DNA from: Pleurostoma richardsiae
Taxonomy: Eukaryota > Ascomycota > Sordariomycetes > Calosphaeriales > Pleurostomataceae
Reading direction: 5' to 3'
Length of the DNA: 64,000 nt
Assembly: GCA_030052745.1 (NCBI GenBank)
Contig: JANBVO010000042.1
Location: forward strand, 1 to 64,000
Numbering within the stretch: the first letter of the stretch is position 1; each line of letters opens with the position of its first letter. A program made the translations under genes and the position numbers. Positions 46,000 through 56,768 of the stretch are shown piece after piece. The notes under the pieces were generated by a model that saw only the letters and a list, made by a program, of their open reading frames with translations, was not told the origin of the DNA and did no database searches.

Positions 46000-47798
46000 A
46001 TGCCGGCACGACCAGCCCGCGGCGCTCGCAGCGCACGCGGAGGTCGCGGTCGCGGCGGTGCTGCTGCTGCTTCACAGGCCAAACGCACAGAGACCGAAGA
46101 CAATGGCGCTTCAGCCCAAGCTGCCTCCCAGAGCGAGACGGCAGCCACCCAGAGTACGGTCGCCGCAGCATCGAGCGCACGATCAGCCACCCCCCAGACA
46201 GTCTCGACCAGCGCGACGCCTCGCGGAACGACACCAGCGACGCGGGGCGGCGCTGCCTCGCGAGGAGTCGGCGCCGGGAAGTTCCTGCCGAAGGGCGTAC
46301 GGAGAACACAGGCAGAGCGGGACGCCATGGCTCAGCAGGAGCTCAAGAAGCAGAGTGACAAGGCAGCAGAGGACGCCCGCGCCAAAGCTCGCGCAAACCG
46401 CTTCCGTGGCCGACGGGCTCGTGGTGGCCGCGGTGATGCGATGGGAGTGCGTCTAGCTCGGGGTGGCGGAGGCATCTTCGAGGCCCCGGCTTACCGTATG
46501 TCACACAATGTGATCTTTTCTTTCCTTAGGAGCCACACATGCTAACCACATGCACAGAGCCTGGACAGAAACAGCACATTTACGATGGATCGCGTGGGAG
46601 TGGATCCGGTGGCGGTGGCAGGGGGTTTAAGGCAGACCCTACCTCAAGGGCCCAAAGCATTTACTCGAGCTCGAGCCGCGTCCAGGGACGTCGCGTCAAT
46701 GCAGACATGCTGGCGCCTGTGGTCGACCTGACAGAAGACGTTAAGGACGAAGATGGAGAGGACCGAAACGTGGTCATGCCAATGGGCATGCTGCGTCTCC
46801 AGCATAAGGAACCTGAGATCGTGGTGGCGACCACAGCAGAGCTCGAGGCGGCGGAACAGGCCAACGAAGACGACACAAGTTCAGACGACGTCTACATGGG
46901 CACCGTCGAGAAGGGCGAGATCGTCGACGACAAGCAGGTGTGGCCCGGCGCTCCCGTTAACCGGAAAGTTAAGATCGAAGGGGAAGACGGGACACTGGAG
47001 GAGATCACCGAGATCGACACCCTTGCCGATCGCAAGGCAGCCCTGGCGCCAGAGTCGCCGGAACAGAAGAAGAAGCAAGATGTCATCCGCGAGCGTGAGT
47101 CGGCCGCGAGCGTAAAGAAACGCAAGACTGCGAAAGATCCAGAGGAGGCAGAGGCAGCCGAGGACTTGGCTGTCCTCCTGGATCAGTTTGGCATCAAGAG
47201 CATGGATGATGCCCACGAGAGCGAAGATACGGATATGGATGGAAGCCCAGCGACCGACCTATCCGCGGCGCAGAAGAAGCTGGAAGGACACATGTACATG
47301 TTCCAGTTCCCTCCCGTACTTCCTCCGCTCCTCAGCCATGCTAAGCCCAAGCCGGGTGGGCCTGTTAAGGAGGAGCCCAACGACGACACGGTGATAATGG
47401 ATGCGTTGGCAAACGGGGCAGAGTCCGCCATCGACCTGACAGGCGACCAGTCCAACGTCAAGCAGGAAGACGGGGCCGAAGGCGGCGCCAGCGGCGACGC
47501 GCAGAACCCGTCGGCCGCGGACCTGTACGGGCAGGGTGGGTTCCTGGGCAAGCTCGTCGTGCGCAAGTCGGGCAAGGTGGAGCTGAGCTGGGGCGGCCGG
47601 ACCCTGGAGATGGCGCCCGGCCAGGCGACGCAGTTCCTCACGACGGCCATCATCACCGAGGAGTTCGACCAGAAGCCGCGGCCCGGCGAGATCGCGGGCA
47701 AGAGCTACGGCATGGGCCAGATCTACGGCAAGTTCGTCCTCGCGCCGACGTGGGAGGAGGAGGCGGAGTGGGTCGTCGACCCGGCTGAGCTGCCCTAG
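46000..47798 (+). CDS. rpc53: RNA polymerase III subunit RPC53 (RPC4)
   Basis: Two exons, 46000-46495 and 46558-47798, give 578 aa. The N-terminus is Arg/Gly/Ala-rich with RGG-like repeats (SARGGRGRGGA, RGRRARGGRG). The middle is acidic and Lys-rich. The C-terminal domain, about 430-578, contains DLYGQGGFLGKLVVRKSGKVELSWGG, which is the conserved core of the RPC4 family, and ends near DPAELP. Rpc53 with Rpc37 forms the TFIIF-like module of Pol III needed for termination and reinitiation on tRNA and 5S genes. The 62-nt intron has a GTATGT donor and joins APAY to QPGQKQH in frame. After the TAG at 47796-47798 the same frame stays open for 57 codons and begins with a Lys-rich stretch. Confidence 0.88.
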
Positions 47799-48836
47799 GC
47801 GGGCAAGCCGCAGAAGAAGGGGAAGACGCAGAATGGCAAGGCCCAGAAGGGGAAGGGGAAGGGAGGCAAGAGCGCCGGATGCAATGTCCGGGGGGCCAGA
47901 GTGCAGAAGAAGCGGTGTCCGCCTACCGCCATGGTGCCGCCTCTGCGGAGGAGCCGGCGCATTCGACGTTGATGGACGGATGCTACGCTGCTATAGAGTG
48001 TACTATCGTGATGATTCGTGGGCGTCGGATACACAAAAGGACAGGGCAGGGCATCGTGGCTGTATATTAGAGGGACCGCTGTCCCGTGAGACATTGATAC
48101 CCATGCCGAGGTGGAGAGGCATCAACAGCAGCATATCGAGGCCGCACTTTGCTAGCTAGGGCCTTCTCCCTATATGAGGACAAAGCTAATGCACGATTAC
48201 TGATATAACTCAACGCATTAAGTATCTAGGAGTGACAGTAGTTGTTGATTCTCCCTCTCCCCCTCCCCCCTCCCCCGTCCGCAATCGAGAACAGCCACCT
48301 CTTCCTATCTTCCCATCTCCCCATTCAGAGCAGCGGCCTGTGGGAACTTCTTGAAGTCTCTAGCCGCACAATGTCAGAGAAGTAAGGCTGTTTTCAAACA
48401 TGATTTCGTACAGATTCATCTATGTATGCGAATACGCCCAGGCCCTGCCGTGATGCCCAGCTCGCCCTGCCGCGAGGCAGACTAGTAGGTAGTATGTACA
48501 TAGGTATACATCTAAGAAAATATCATAATAAAAGGGCTCCTTGCTCGCTTGGGTATTCCTTTTTCGCGACCGTTCCCCAGATGCTTTCCCCCTTGGCCTC
48601 CCTCCCAAAGAACCGGCGACAGCCCATCGATGATGCCGTAGCGCTCTCTTTCTTCCCTAGGCAAAGGGAGCCTCATCCCAAACCTGTAGGCCGTTTCCTG
48701 GTCCCAGGCCTGCCCTGCCTCCCGGGTCCCCATGCAGTTCGCTATACACGCCAACGCCTTCCTCCATCATACCCGACCTTGATTCCTCAATATCCCGTAG
48801 AACCCGACCCCGCCGCGCGAGCCCAGTCAGTCCTCG
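47799..48836. other. 3' region with in-frame basic extension
   Basis: The first 171 bases after the RPC53 stop are open in the same frame; the rest is intergenic. A pyrimidine-rich tract (CTCCCCCTCCCCCCTCC) lies near 48257-48277. Neighbouring genes converge here; no other gene is seen. Confidence 0.45.
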
Positions 48837-50670
48837 TCACCTCCTCCCCCCGAGCCCGACCTTCCCGCTGTACTGACTCTGCGCCTCCAGCGCGTCGATC
48901 TCCTCGGACGCCACGCTCGGCGAGTCGTCCCGGCCCCTCCACCGCCCGTGCTGGTCGTGGTGCTGCCGCGGCATCGACCCTACCGGGCCCTCGATGACGA
49001 ACACCTCGCTCTTGGAGCTGCCGTCCCCTCCTCCTCCTCCCCCGCGCGCGTCGAGGTACGAGGAGGAGCGGTCACCGCCCGCGCCCACCGCCCCGCCCCA
49101 CACCGGCGTGGAGTCGCCGCTGCCCGAGGCGCGCGACGCCTTGGACGCCGTGAGCGTCCGGTCCGTCAGCGTCGTCGCCTGCGACGGGAAGCCGTTATTG
49201 ATGCCGCCGATGCCGCCAGTACCGCCGCCGCCGCGCCGAGCTCCCATCCCGTCGCCGCGCCCCGTCTCCATGTCGATGAGAGTGAGGTCGCCGGGCCCGA
49301 AGCCCGGCATCCCGCCGCTGATCCTGACTCCGCGGGCCGCCGCTGCCGCCGCGGCGCCGGACCGCTGGGTGTTGCGCCCGCCGGTGTTCTCGGTGGACTC
49401 GAAGCCGCGGAGGCGCCAGGCGCGCAGGAGGGGCCGCAGGACGACGAGGGAGGCGGCGGAGATGGCGATGCCTGGCTCGATGAGAGTCCAGACCATTGCG
49501 TCGGTGCCAGCGACTGCGGAGAAGAGGTCAGATTAGCCGAGTTGGCTCCGGGGAATGCGGGAGGGAGAAGGTTGGATAAATTGTGGTTGTGGTGGGATGG
49601 ATATTAAGGGGTAAGGGGACCGCCATCTGAATGCGCCACATGACGCCTTCAAGCATAGAGAGTAGAGACGATGATATGCAGGCAAAAGGAGAAGGGGAGA
49701 AAGGCGAATTTCACTGACAGAGGATATCGTCGGTGTCCGTGAGGTCAGACAGGAACTTGAGGCGGATGAGTGTCGCGACCGAGGCGAAGACGCCAAGGCC
49801 CAGGATGACGACGACGGTGACCTTGGTCTGCGTGGTCATCTTGACGCCCCAGATCATGGGGATGGGCAGCAGGGCGAACAGCCAGTCGGAGCAGATCGTC
49901 ATGACGGACAGGGCGTAGGCGGCGTTGACAATCTGCTGGGCGGACACGCACTTGGAGTTGGGGATGGTGTAGTCCCACTGCGCATCCACGGGGCTGCACT
50001 GGAAGATGTCCCAGAAGAAGAGCACGATGCTCCAGACCGTGACGATGGCCATGCTGGAAGCGAGAGTAAGCGCGTTAGATACAGGCCGGCTATAGGATGT
50101 GCGGAAAATGGCAAAGAGACATACGTGACCCATAAAGTGTAAGTATAACGTTTCTGGACGGACAGCCTGAGCAGGAAGACGCCGATGCTCAGTTTGACGA
50201 ACAGCGTGTTGAGGATGTAGTTTGCGGTTGCCAGAGCTTGCCACTGTAGATGGTGCTGTTAGAGTGGCCGATCACATATCGCAGACGGCGACAGGCACTG
50301 ACCTTCAGCGCTTCTATCTCCTTGTTCTGTTGCAGAGCCTTGTTGTGATGGCCGATGCCGACATGGACACCGACGAGGATGAAGGAGCATGATATCGTGA
50401 ACGAGGCCTGGAATGCAGTGTCAGTTCTGATAGAAGTTGAGGAAGTTATATAAAATGGACCGCGTCGCAGCAGCAGACAGCAGAGGAGCAGCGCGCGCAT
50501 ACCAGAGCCAGCAGCATGAGCCAGTCATCCGCCTGGAAGCCCTTGGTCAAGAAGCCCCTGACATAGGTCCTCAGCGCGACGGAGATGTACGTCAGGACGA
50601 GGAACGAGACGGCGGTGCCGACCAGAGCGGCGCCATTGTCCTCGTTGAGAGTGTCCGCATCGTCGGCCAT
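48837..50670 (-). CDS. fungal rhodopsin-like / Pth11-related seven-helix membrane protein
   Basis: Five exons (minus): 50670-50503, 50407-50303, 50243-50125, 50053-49719 and 49513-48837, 467 aa. The N-terminal 280 residues hold about seven hydrophobic segments, starting VGTAVSFLVLTYISVALRTY. Signatures of the fungal rhodopsin-domain family are present: DDWLMLLAL after the first helix, W-x-x-DIFQCSPVDAQWD in the middle and IEPGIAISAASLVVLRPLL in the last helix. The cytosolic tail (about 290-467) is Gly/Ser-rich and ends EAQSQYSG. These proteins sit in the plasma membrane; relatives such as PTH11 act in surface or nutrient sensing, but most are uncharacterised, and no retinal-binding Lys is claimed. 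All introns join at consistent phases. Function is family-level only. Confidence 0.82.
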
Positions 50671-53600
50671 AGCGCCGGCCGCCCTTGCGAGGGATACTGA
50701 CGTTTGGCGGAGCGATGCGCAAACCGTCTGTCACTTGATGACACTCAACGACATGGGCCAGAAACGAGAAGCCAAGGACAAGAGAAAAGGATAGATGCAG
50801 GGCGGCGCCTGGAATGCGAGGTATGATCGACCTAAAAGTCTAAAAAGAGGGTGAGCAGCACCCGGGGGAGGGAGGGCTGGGGGGCGGACCCGAACCCGAT
50901 GGAGTGCTAGGCCGGGGGTGGAAACATGGAGCTCATCCTACGAGGAGCGTCCAAGTGAAGGGATGCTTGCCAGGCCACGCGAGCAAGACGCACGAGACGC
51001 AGGAGACGCTCCGGAGAGGGGGTCTGGAAGGGATCAGCCCTGTCAAGTTCGCCTGATGAGGATGCTGGGACGCGCTAGAAAAACCATTGAACTCTAAGCG
51101 GCGGCCGCCATTGTTGAAGAACCAGGAAGCCCGCGGTGACTCGAGCCTCCGGGGCGATGGCCGGGGCCAAGGGTGGCTTGACGCCGATCGAGGAGATTTG
51201 GCTAAAGCCGAGAGAGGAGGGGGGACAACTACTGTGTACTCCGTAGAGAAGACGGAGTGACAGGCACATCATGGAGAGGCTTGCAGCACTCGTCTGCACA
51301 CTAACGAGTCGTCACTTGCGCCAAGGCTGCTTTGCTGTGCCGTGGAGCGGTTCCGGACGCCGCTTTTCTCTGCAGCAATTCCGCGTCTGCATTCGGCCTG
51401 CAGTCTGCTGCAGCGACGGAGGAATGATAGATACGCGCTTGGAGACATCCGTCTCCGCGAAGGCGCAATGGCGGCCTGACATAGCAGACGGGAACACGAT
51501 GGGAGAAGCACTTGCTGGACTAAACAGCAGGCAAGCTTTCTAGTGAGTTCAGTCGCTCGACGAGAACAACCAGACAGAGAGCCTGGCGACTCGGAGCAGA
51601 ACGGCCGGAAATGGGTGAAGGATTCAGAGGTGAGACCTCGAGTGCGTGCAATGAGTGGTGGTGGCACAGCCAGGACCGAGTCAGGAACGGGTGGTGGAGC
51701 GGGCATGGGGTGGGTTGCAATCCAAGGGGGGCCCGACCGATCGCCGGCAGGGGCTCCCGCATCCCAACCCTGTGGATGGATCCATCGTGGCCCTTCCCGG
51801 AGTGGGTTCCTTCGACTAGGTGCACTAGAGTATGTGCGTGATGCTGCTATTCACGGTGCTAGAGCAGAGCTCAGCTCCGCGATGCGATCCGCGCGACGAC
51901 ATCAGTGGATGGAGGCGGCAAGAGGCGCAGAGCCGGCACGCCAGCGTTGCAGTATTTGTCCCGTTTTGGTGCTCCCGTTCCGCGCCGGCAGGGATGCTGC
52001 CAATTTGCTCTTTATTGTCTCATGTTGCCGACAGCCCACCATAGTAAGTTACCGGTGAGGGCGGACGGCTGGCAGAGCAGCATACCGGTGCGCTCCGTCC
52101 CCTGTCGGATGTCATCCGCTCCGGCCCATCACCCATCAGCGGCACCCCTGTCGGATGCACACCCCGCCCACGCCTGTTCCTTAGGGGTCGCACCAAAGGA
52201 AGCCCCTGTGAGACTGGCATGCCAGGGGCACCTTGCATGCGCACTTGCACAGAGCTGATCGGCCATGTCAGCCTGGTGCCGCTTCACCCAGGGCTGCCAG
52301 GATAGGAACCCCGTGTCGTATGGGGGAACTGTCATAAGAAGGCTTGTCGTCCCAAGTTCAACATGATCTGCAGAAGAGACGGGTCTCCGTCAAGAGACTC
52401 GAGACAATACAGGCCAATCTGCAGCCTCTGCAGCTTTGCGCCTTCGACACTGGTGCAGCGCTGTTGAGAGTTGGCTGCGGTGGTCAACCCCGTCCCCTGA
52501 ACCGTGACGCGGCCAGCATAAAGTTATATCTCGTTCTGTTATGCGGTCAGTCTGACACCCTCCAGGCCACATCAGCACACCTTCACCCGTTGTGGTAGTC
52601 GCTAGAGAGCAGCAGCGAGCTATTGTGCTCAAGTGTGGGCGCCTCTTCTTGGCGAGACCGCCAGAGTCTCTGCTGTACGGAGCACACTACCAAAAGAACC
52701 GTCTCTGCGCTTCTGGTTAATCCGGCAATATCCATCATAGGTTTTGGCTTATAGACGGACTCTATTACAGAGCTTTTAGCCTGGAAATTCCAAAGACTTA
52801 CGAGCTGTGGGTTATCTGTACAGTGTCTCTTCTGGTTCAACCTCTCTATTTCCCTGAAGTGACACTAGGAAACACTGTATGGCGAACTGTGTTTACTACT
52901 GCGCCGTTTGAGCAAGATAGTTCTTTTGGTAGCGTCCTCCGTACATACTCTAGAGTGACAGCGTGATAGCGTTGCATCGTGCAGGTGCCCATCTCCGGTA
53001 GAAGCGTCCGGTTTGCAACCTCGGTCTGCAGGGGGCCGAGCACTCAGCGGGCACGGCCCTTCAGCCGCTGCACGCTAGAGATTGTGTTGGGAGACATGAG
53101 AGCTTTTGAAAGATCGAGGAGCTCGAGGTTGTTGATAAGAATGGCAACCATGTGGCAGCGGGTAATGAAAGGGTCTGCTCGGACTTTTTTTCTGAAGCCC
53201 CGGATCGTCGAGAGAAATGATAGCGCTTGGCCGCTCAGATCATCTTCGCTCGACTGTGCCTGATTCTGCGAGTCCTCGACAGGGGCTTCCCTGGGGATCG
53301 TTAGTGGTTCGGATCCGCACTCGATGCCTGCCTGCACGCAAGAGTGTTGCGACATTTGTGGTGGATTTGATGCTGGCCCGTTTTTCTGATATCTCCACGG
53401 GCACCTTAGCCGTGGAATACAGTGCCCCGGTCATAGTTAGTAGGATAACTATCATGTTGTGCTTGTTGTACAGTCACCCATGTATGAGCCTTCCTCCTGC
53501 CGCAATAGCCAGCGTAGCTCAGCAGTTACCTGCACTTGGAGGAGGTGGTGCCCCCCGGGATCTGAATCCTTCTAGGAACTGGAGAGATTCCACGTGGGCT

Positions 53601-54692
53601 TGGCTTTGCTTGTCTCCAACTCACATGCGACAGGTACGTGAGTGCTCGAGCCGGTTCCATCCCGGACGACGGGACACTTCCGCGTCCTCTTCCGTGGCTG
53701 TTTGGTTCTGCCGCGCCGGCGTCCTCTTGCGCTGAACGGCCACCCATGTGAGATAGATATGCAGAGTTGGAAGTGCCGGCGCAAAAGCAGCGGAACAGCC
53801 TACCAGCGGAGCATGAGCGAGAAGAAGCCGAATACTGCCGACGAGCTGCGGCTTTCCAGCAAGGCGAGAGCTAGCGGGTGAGGACGGATACAGGGGATCA
53901 GCCGGGCGAGATTCCAAGTTGTTATTTACATCGAAGAGATTACAATGTCAAAGGGTATTTATTTAATACAGTCTTGCAGGATCCGGGTAGCTCCAGGGGC
54001 TTGGAAGCAACACATCGATAAGATGTTTTTCTCGACACTTTTTCCACCAGGGTTTTATCCGACATCAGGAAACACGGAGCCGTCAGGAGTAGATACAGCG
54101 TTACTAATCAGGGCCTTGACCGGCGTCCTTGTACTCTGTAATATGTGAATGCGTAGCACGTGCTTCACTCTTGTTGGGGTCCTCGGGGTTTCGAGGTTTC
54201 GACGACGTCGTACTTAGCTGCCATTGCTATGGATAGTAATGCATCATGTCGAGAATCTCATGTCCAAGAACCTCAGTCTGCTCGTTAACAACTAGGGGTG
54301 ATGAATGGCTCCGGGCCTTCATGGATGTATAACTCCCACTTCTGTTTGTTCCTCTGTTTCCTCCTCTCATGCTCTGTGCGTCTCTATGCGTTTCGGTGGC
54401 TGTGGAGGTACTATTCTGAGCCCCCTTAGGACAATGCCTCAGTATACCCGAGAAGTCTCACAGCCTACACTAGTTCTCGACACTGTAACAACCCGTTAGA
54501 TCCAGGCATAAGGGGTATATGGTCAGACGTCACTCTGGCGGACATCACGAAGAGAGCATGGGGTCCGAAGAGCGCTATACAACGATAAGCGAGAAGGTCA
54601 GCGGATTCAGAGTATGAAGATATCGAATTGTTCGTCGCCTGTATTAACAGCGATCCATCACTCTCCTGTGCTCCTGCAGCATCCCACGCGAC
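50671..54692. other. 4-kb gene-poor region
   Basis: No gene can be confidently called. Open frames are short and overlap on both strands. One frame on the minus strand (53044-53355, 103 codons, TGA at its end) has protein-like composition and is listed under findings. A tRNA-like A-box/B-box pair near 53514-53568 does not fold as a tRNA. The part before 51100 probably serves as the rhodopsin-like gene's promoter. There are no long repeats that I can see by eye, and no reverse transcriptase or transposase motif. Confidence 0.5.
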
Positions 54693-55601
54693 CTAGTCCA
54701 GCCTCCTTCCATCCCCGTTCTCCAACAGCGCGTCCCTCTCCGCGTCGGCCTCCTTGCCTCCCGCGCCGGGATACAGCACGTAGTGCTGCGTCATGAAGAT
54801 GACGTCGTACACCATGCTCACGTTCCCCAGCGCCAGCTTGACCGGGTTGCCCGTGATCCCCGACCAGTCCCCCTGCAGCGCGCTGTCCAGCACCAGCTGC
54901 GCGATGCTCAGCACCCCGCCCGTGAAGTCCAGCAGGATCTGCCAGATGCTCCAGCCCTCCGTGCTGCGGTTGCGCCGGTTCGCCACCACCTGCGGCGTGT
55001 ACTTGACCAGCGTGATCAGCAGCTTGACGTACGACACCGCGTACACCGCGTCCAGCCAGCACCAGTCCGTCCGCGGGTCCAGCGCCGGGTCCGAGGCGTG
55101 TCCGGCCACGAGGAGCACGATCGCGACGACGCCGACCGCGCACCCCAGCGCGAGCCCCAGGATCAGTCGGCTCGGGCGCGTGCCCCTGCTCGGCGCGAAG
55201 CCCCACAGCCCGGGGACGTACTGCGACGCGGTGATGAGCGAGAGGAGCAGCGCGTGTCCCGCGAAGGCGATGTCGTTGAACTGCACGGCGGGGTAGTGGC
55301 CGTGGTTGCGCGCCGCGTACTGGGCCCTGATCACGGGTGACCAGTAAAAGGCGCTGTTGGATACGAAGTAGGCGAGGAAGCCTGCGACAGCTGGTCAGCT
55401 CGGCGGTGCTGAGGCCGGTATGGCACCGGCGAAAGACAAAACCTTACCGAGGGAGTTGATGAAAGGGAAGTCAACCGTGCTGCCCGAGGTCATCCCGCGC
55501 CGGAAGTTGAGCAGCGGCTGCGGGTAGAAGGACAGCGACCAGGCGAAGGTGTAGATCCAGCCGAAGACGGCGGACAGGAAGGGGAGGAACTGGAACGCCA
55601 T
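54693..55601 (-). CDS. ers1: cystinosin-type lysosomal/vacuolar cystine transporter (PQ-loop)
   Basis: Two exons (minus), 55601-55448 and 55381-54693, encode 280 aa. Seven hydrophobic segments are seen. Two PQ-loop motifs occur: SFYPQPLLNFRR (residues about 25-36) and VKYTPQVVANRRNRSTEGWS with the conserved N-R-x-S/T-E-G-W-S-I that follows it in cystinosins. FINSLGFLAYFVSN joins across the intron. LLDFTGGVLSIAQLVLDS is the typical sixth-helix block. Cystinosin and yeast Ers1 export cystine with protons from the lysosome or vacuole; this protein probably does the same. The second exon has two usable acceptors nine bases apart (55381 or 55390), which would insert three residues. The tail ends acidic, without the human GYDQL signal. 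Confidence 0.88.
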
Positions 55602-56768
55602 GGTCGCCCGCCACAGAGACTCCGGCGAATGTGGTTTCTTGACGCGGCGTATCACCGACACACAGTTAATGCGCAGGCATATGTCGGCGGCATCGCTAAG
55701 CGTTGTGAGATGAAAGCTGAGAGAGTTGGTGAGTGAGGACCTTGACGGAGTTAAGGTGCGCTTGCGGAATGACGCAAAAGCGGGGCTGAATGACCCGAGC
55801 CGCTTGGGTAAGGGAACTCAAGAACAAGACCCTTCCACATGCTCAGGAAGTACAGATGAATAAAACCAGAGGAGGTTAAGATGAGGGATAAGGGATCTCA
55901 TGAAAGTGCCTGTGAATGACTGTGACATCTGATCTGCAGTTGTGGAAATGTGACGCACTATGTTCCTGGGCGCTGGGCGCTGGGCACCGTGCGTTGAGGC
56001 AGGTTTTGGGAGTATGAGAGGGCTAGAAGGGTGCGCAGCAAACCCGGGTCTGAATACTGCGAGTAAGGATAGCCAGAACGGACGATGGACAAGCTGGATG
56101 GCACAGATACCGGAGAGTACGTATATCGGATCTCACGATATGCTGTAGATCAACGCCAGAAGTGTGATGTAATGCAGTCCATCACGACAAAGACGTTCCT
56201 CGAGACGCCCCCACGGATTCCATATGGCGGTTCTTGACATTTATTCTACTCTAACATCAGTACAACATCTGTACTTCTATCCACACAACTGTATATACCG
56301 GGTGCCAACCGAGGCACGGAGATGTATGATACCTCCATGACACCGAGATCTAGTCCTGACACGCTGCCACCGCTCTCTATCCTGTATACCGCCGAAGCTC
56401 TGATGCCACGGCTTTAGAGGTGAAGGTGCTGATACAGCAGGAGAAAGTAGTCCACGGCCTACCCTCCTCAGATGCGAGGACGGAGTGGACGGGGGGGATG
56501 TCTCGTATGTTCAACGGAGAGGGAGTCGAAGATTCCCGCTCGAGAAATGAGACATGGAGGAAGCAAAAGAAAACGACAGAGAAAGGACAAAAAACGACGG
56601 GGGTAAGAACACATTATTACCGCCCCGGTGCAACCTAGAACGCCAATGCCGTCAACCCATGCAAATGCTCATGCATCAAATGCGGCCGAGTGACCAGTGC
56701 CACTCCATCACGATGCATCCAACAGCCGAGCTGCCTCCCCTCAGAACCGGCCCGCCGGGCCGAGCTCT
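55602..56768. other. intergenic region
   Basis: This covers the cystinosin-gene promoter and the carrier gene's 3' end. No gene is seen. Local AT content rises near 56220-56290. Confidence 0.45.

Noticed and set aside
53505-53580. tRNA-like or SINE-like A-box (TAGCTCAGCAG) and B-box (about GGATCTGAATCC) with typical spacing
   Set aside because: The D-stem, T-stem and acceptor do not pair, and the B-box departs from consensus; no tRNA fold could be drawn. A tRNA-derived repeat remnant is possible but unsupported.
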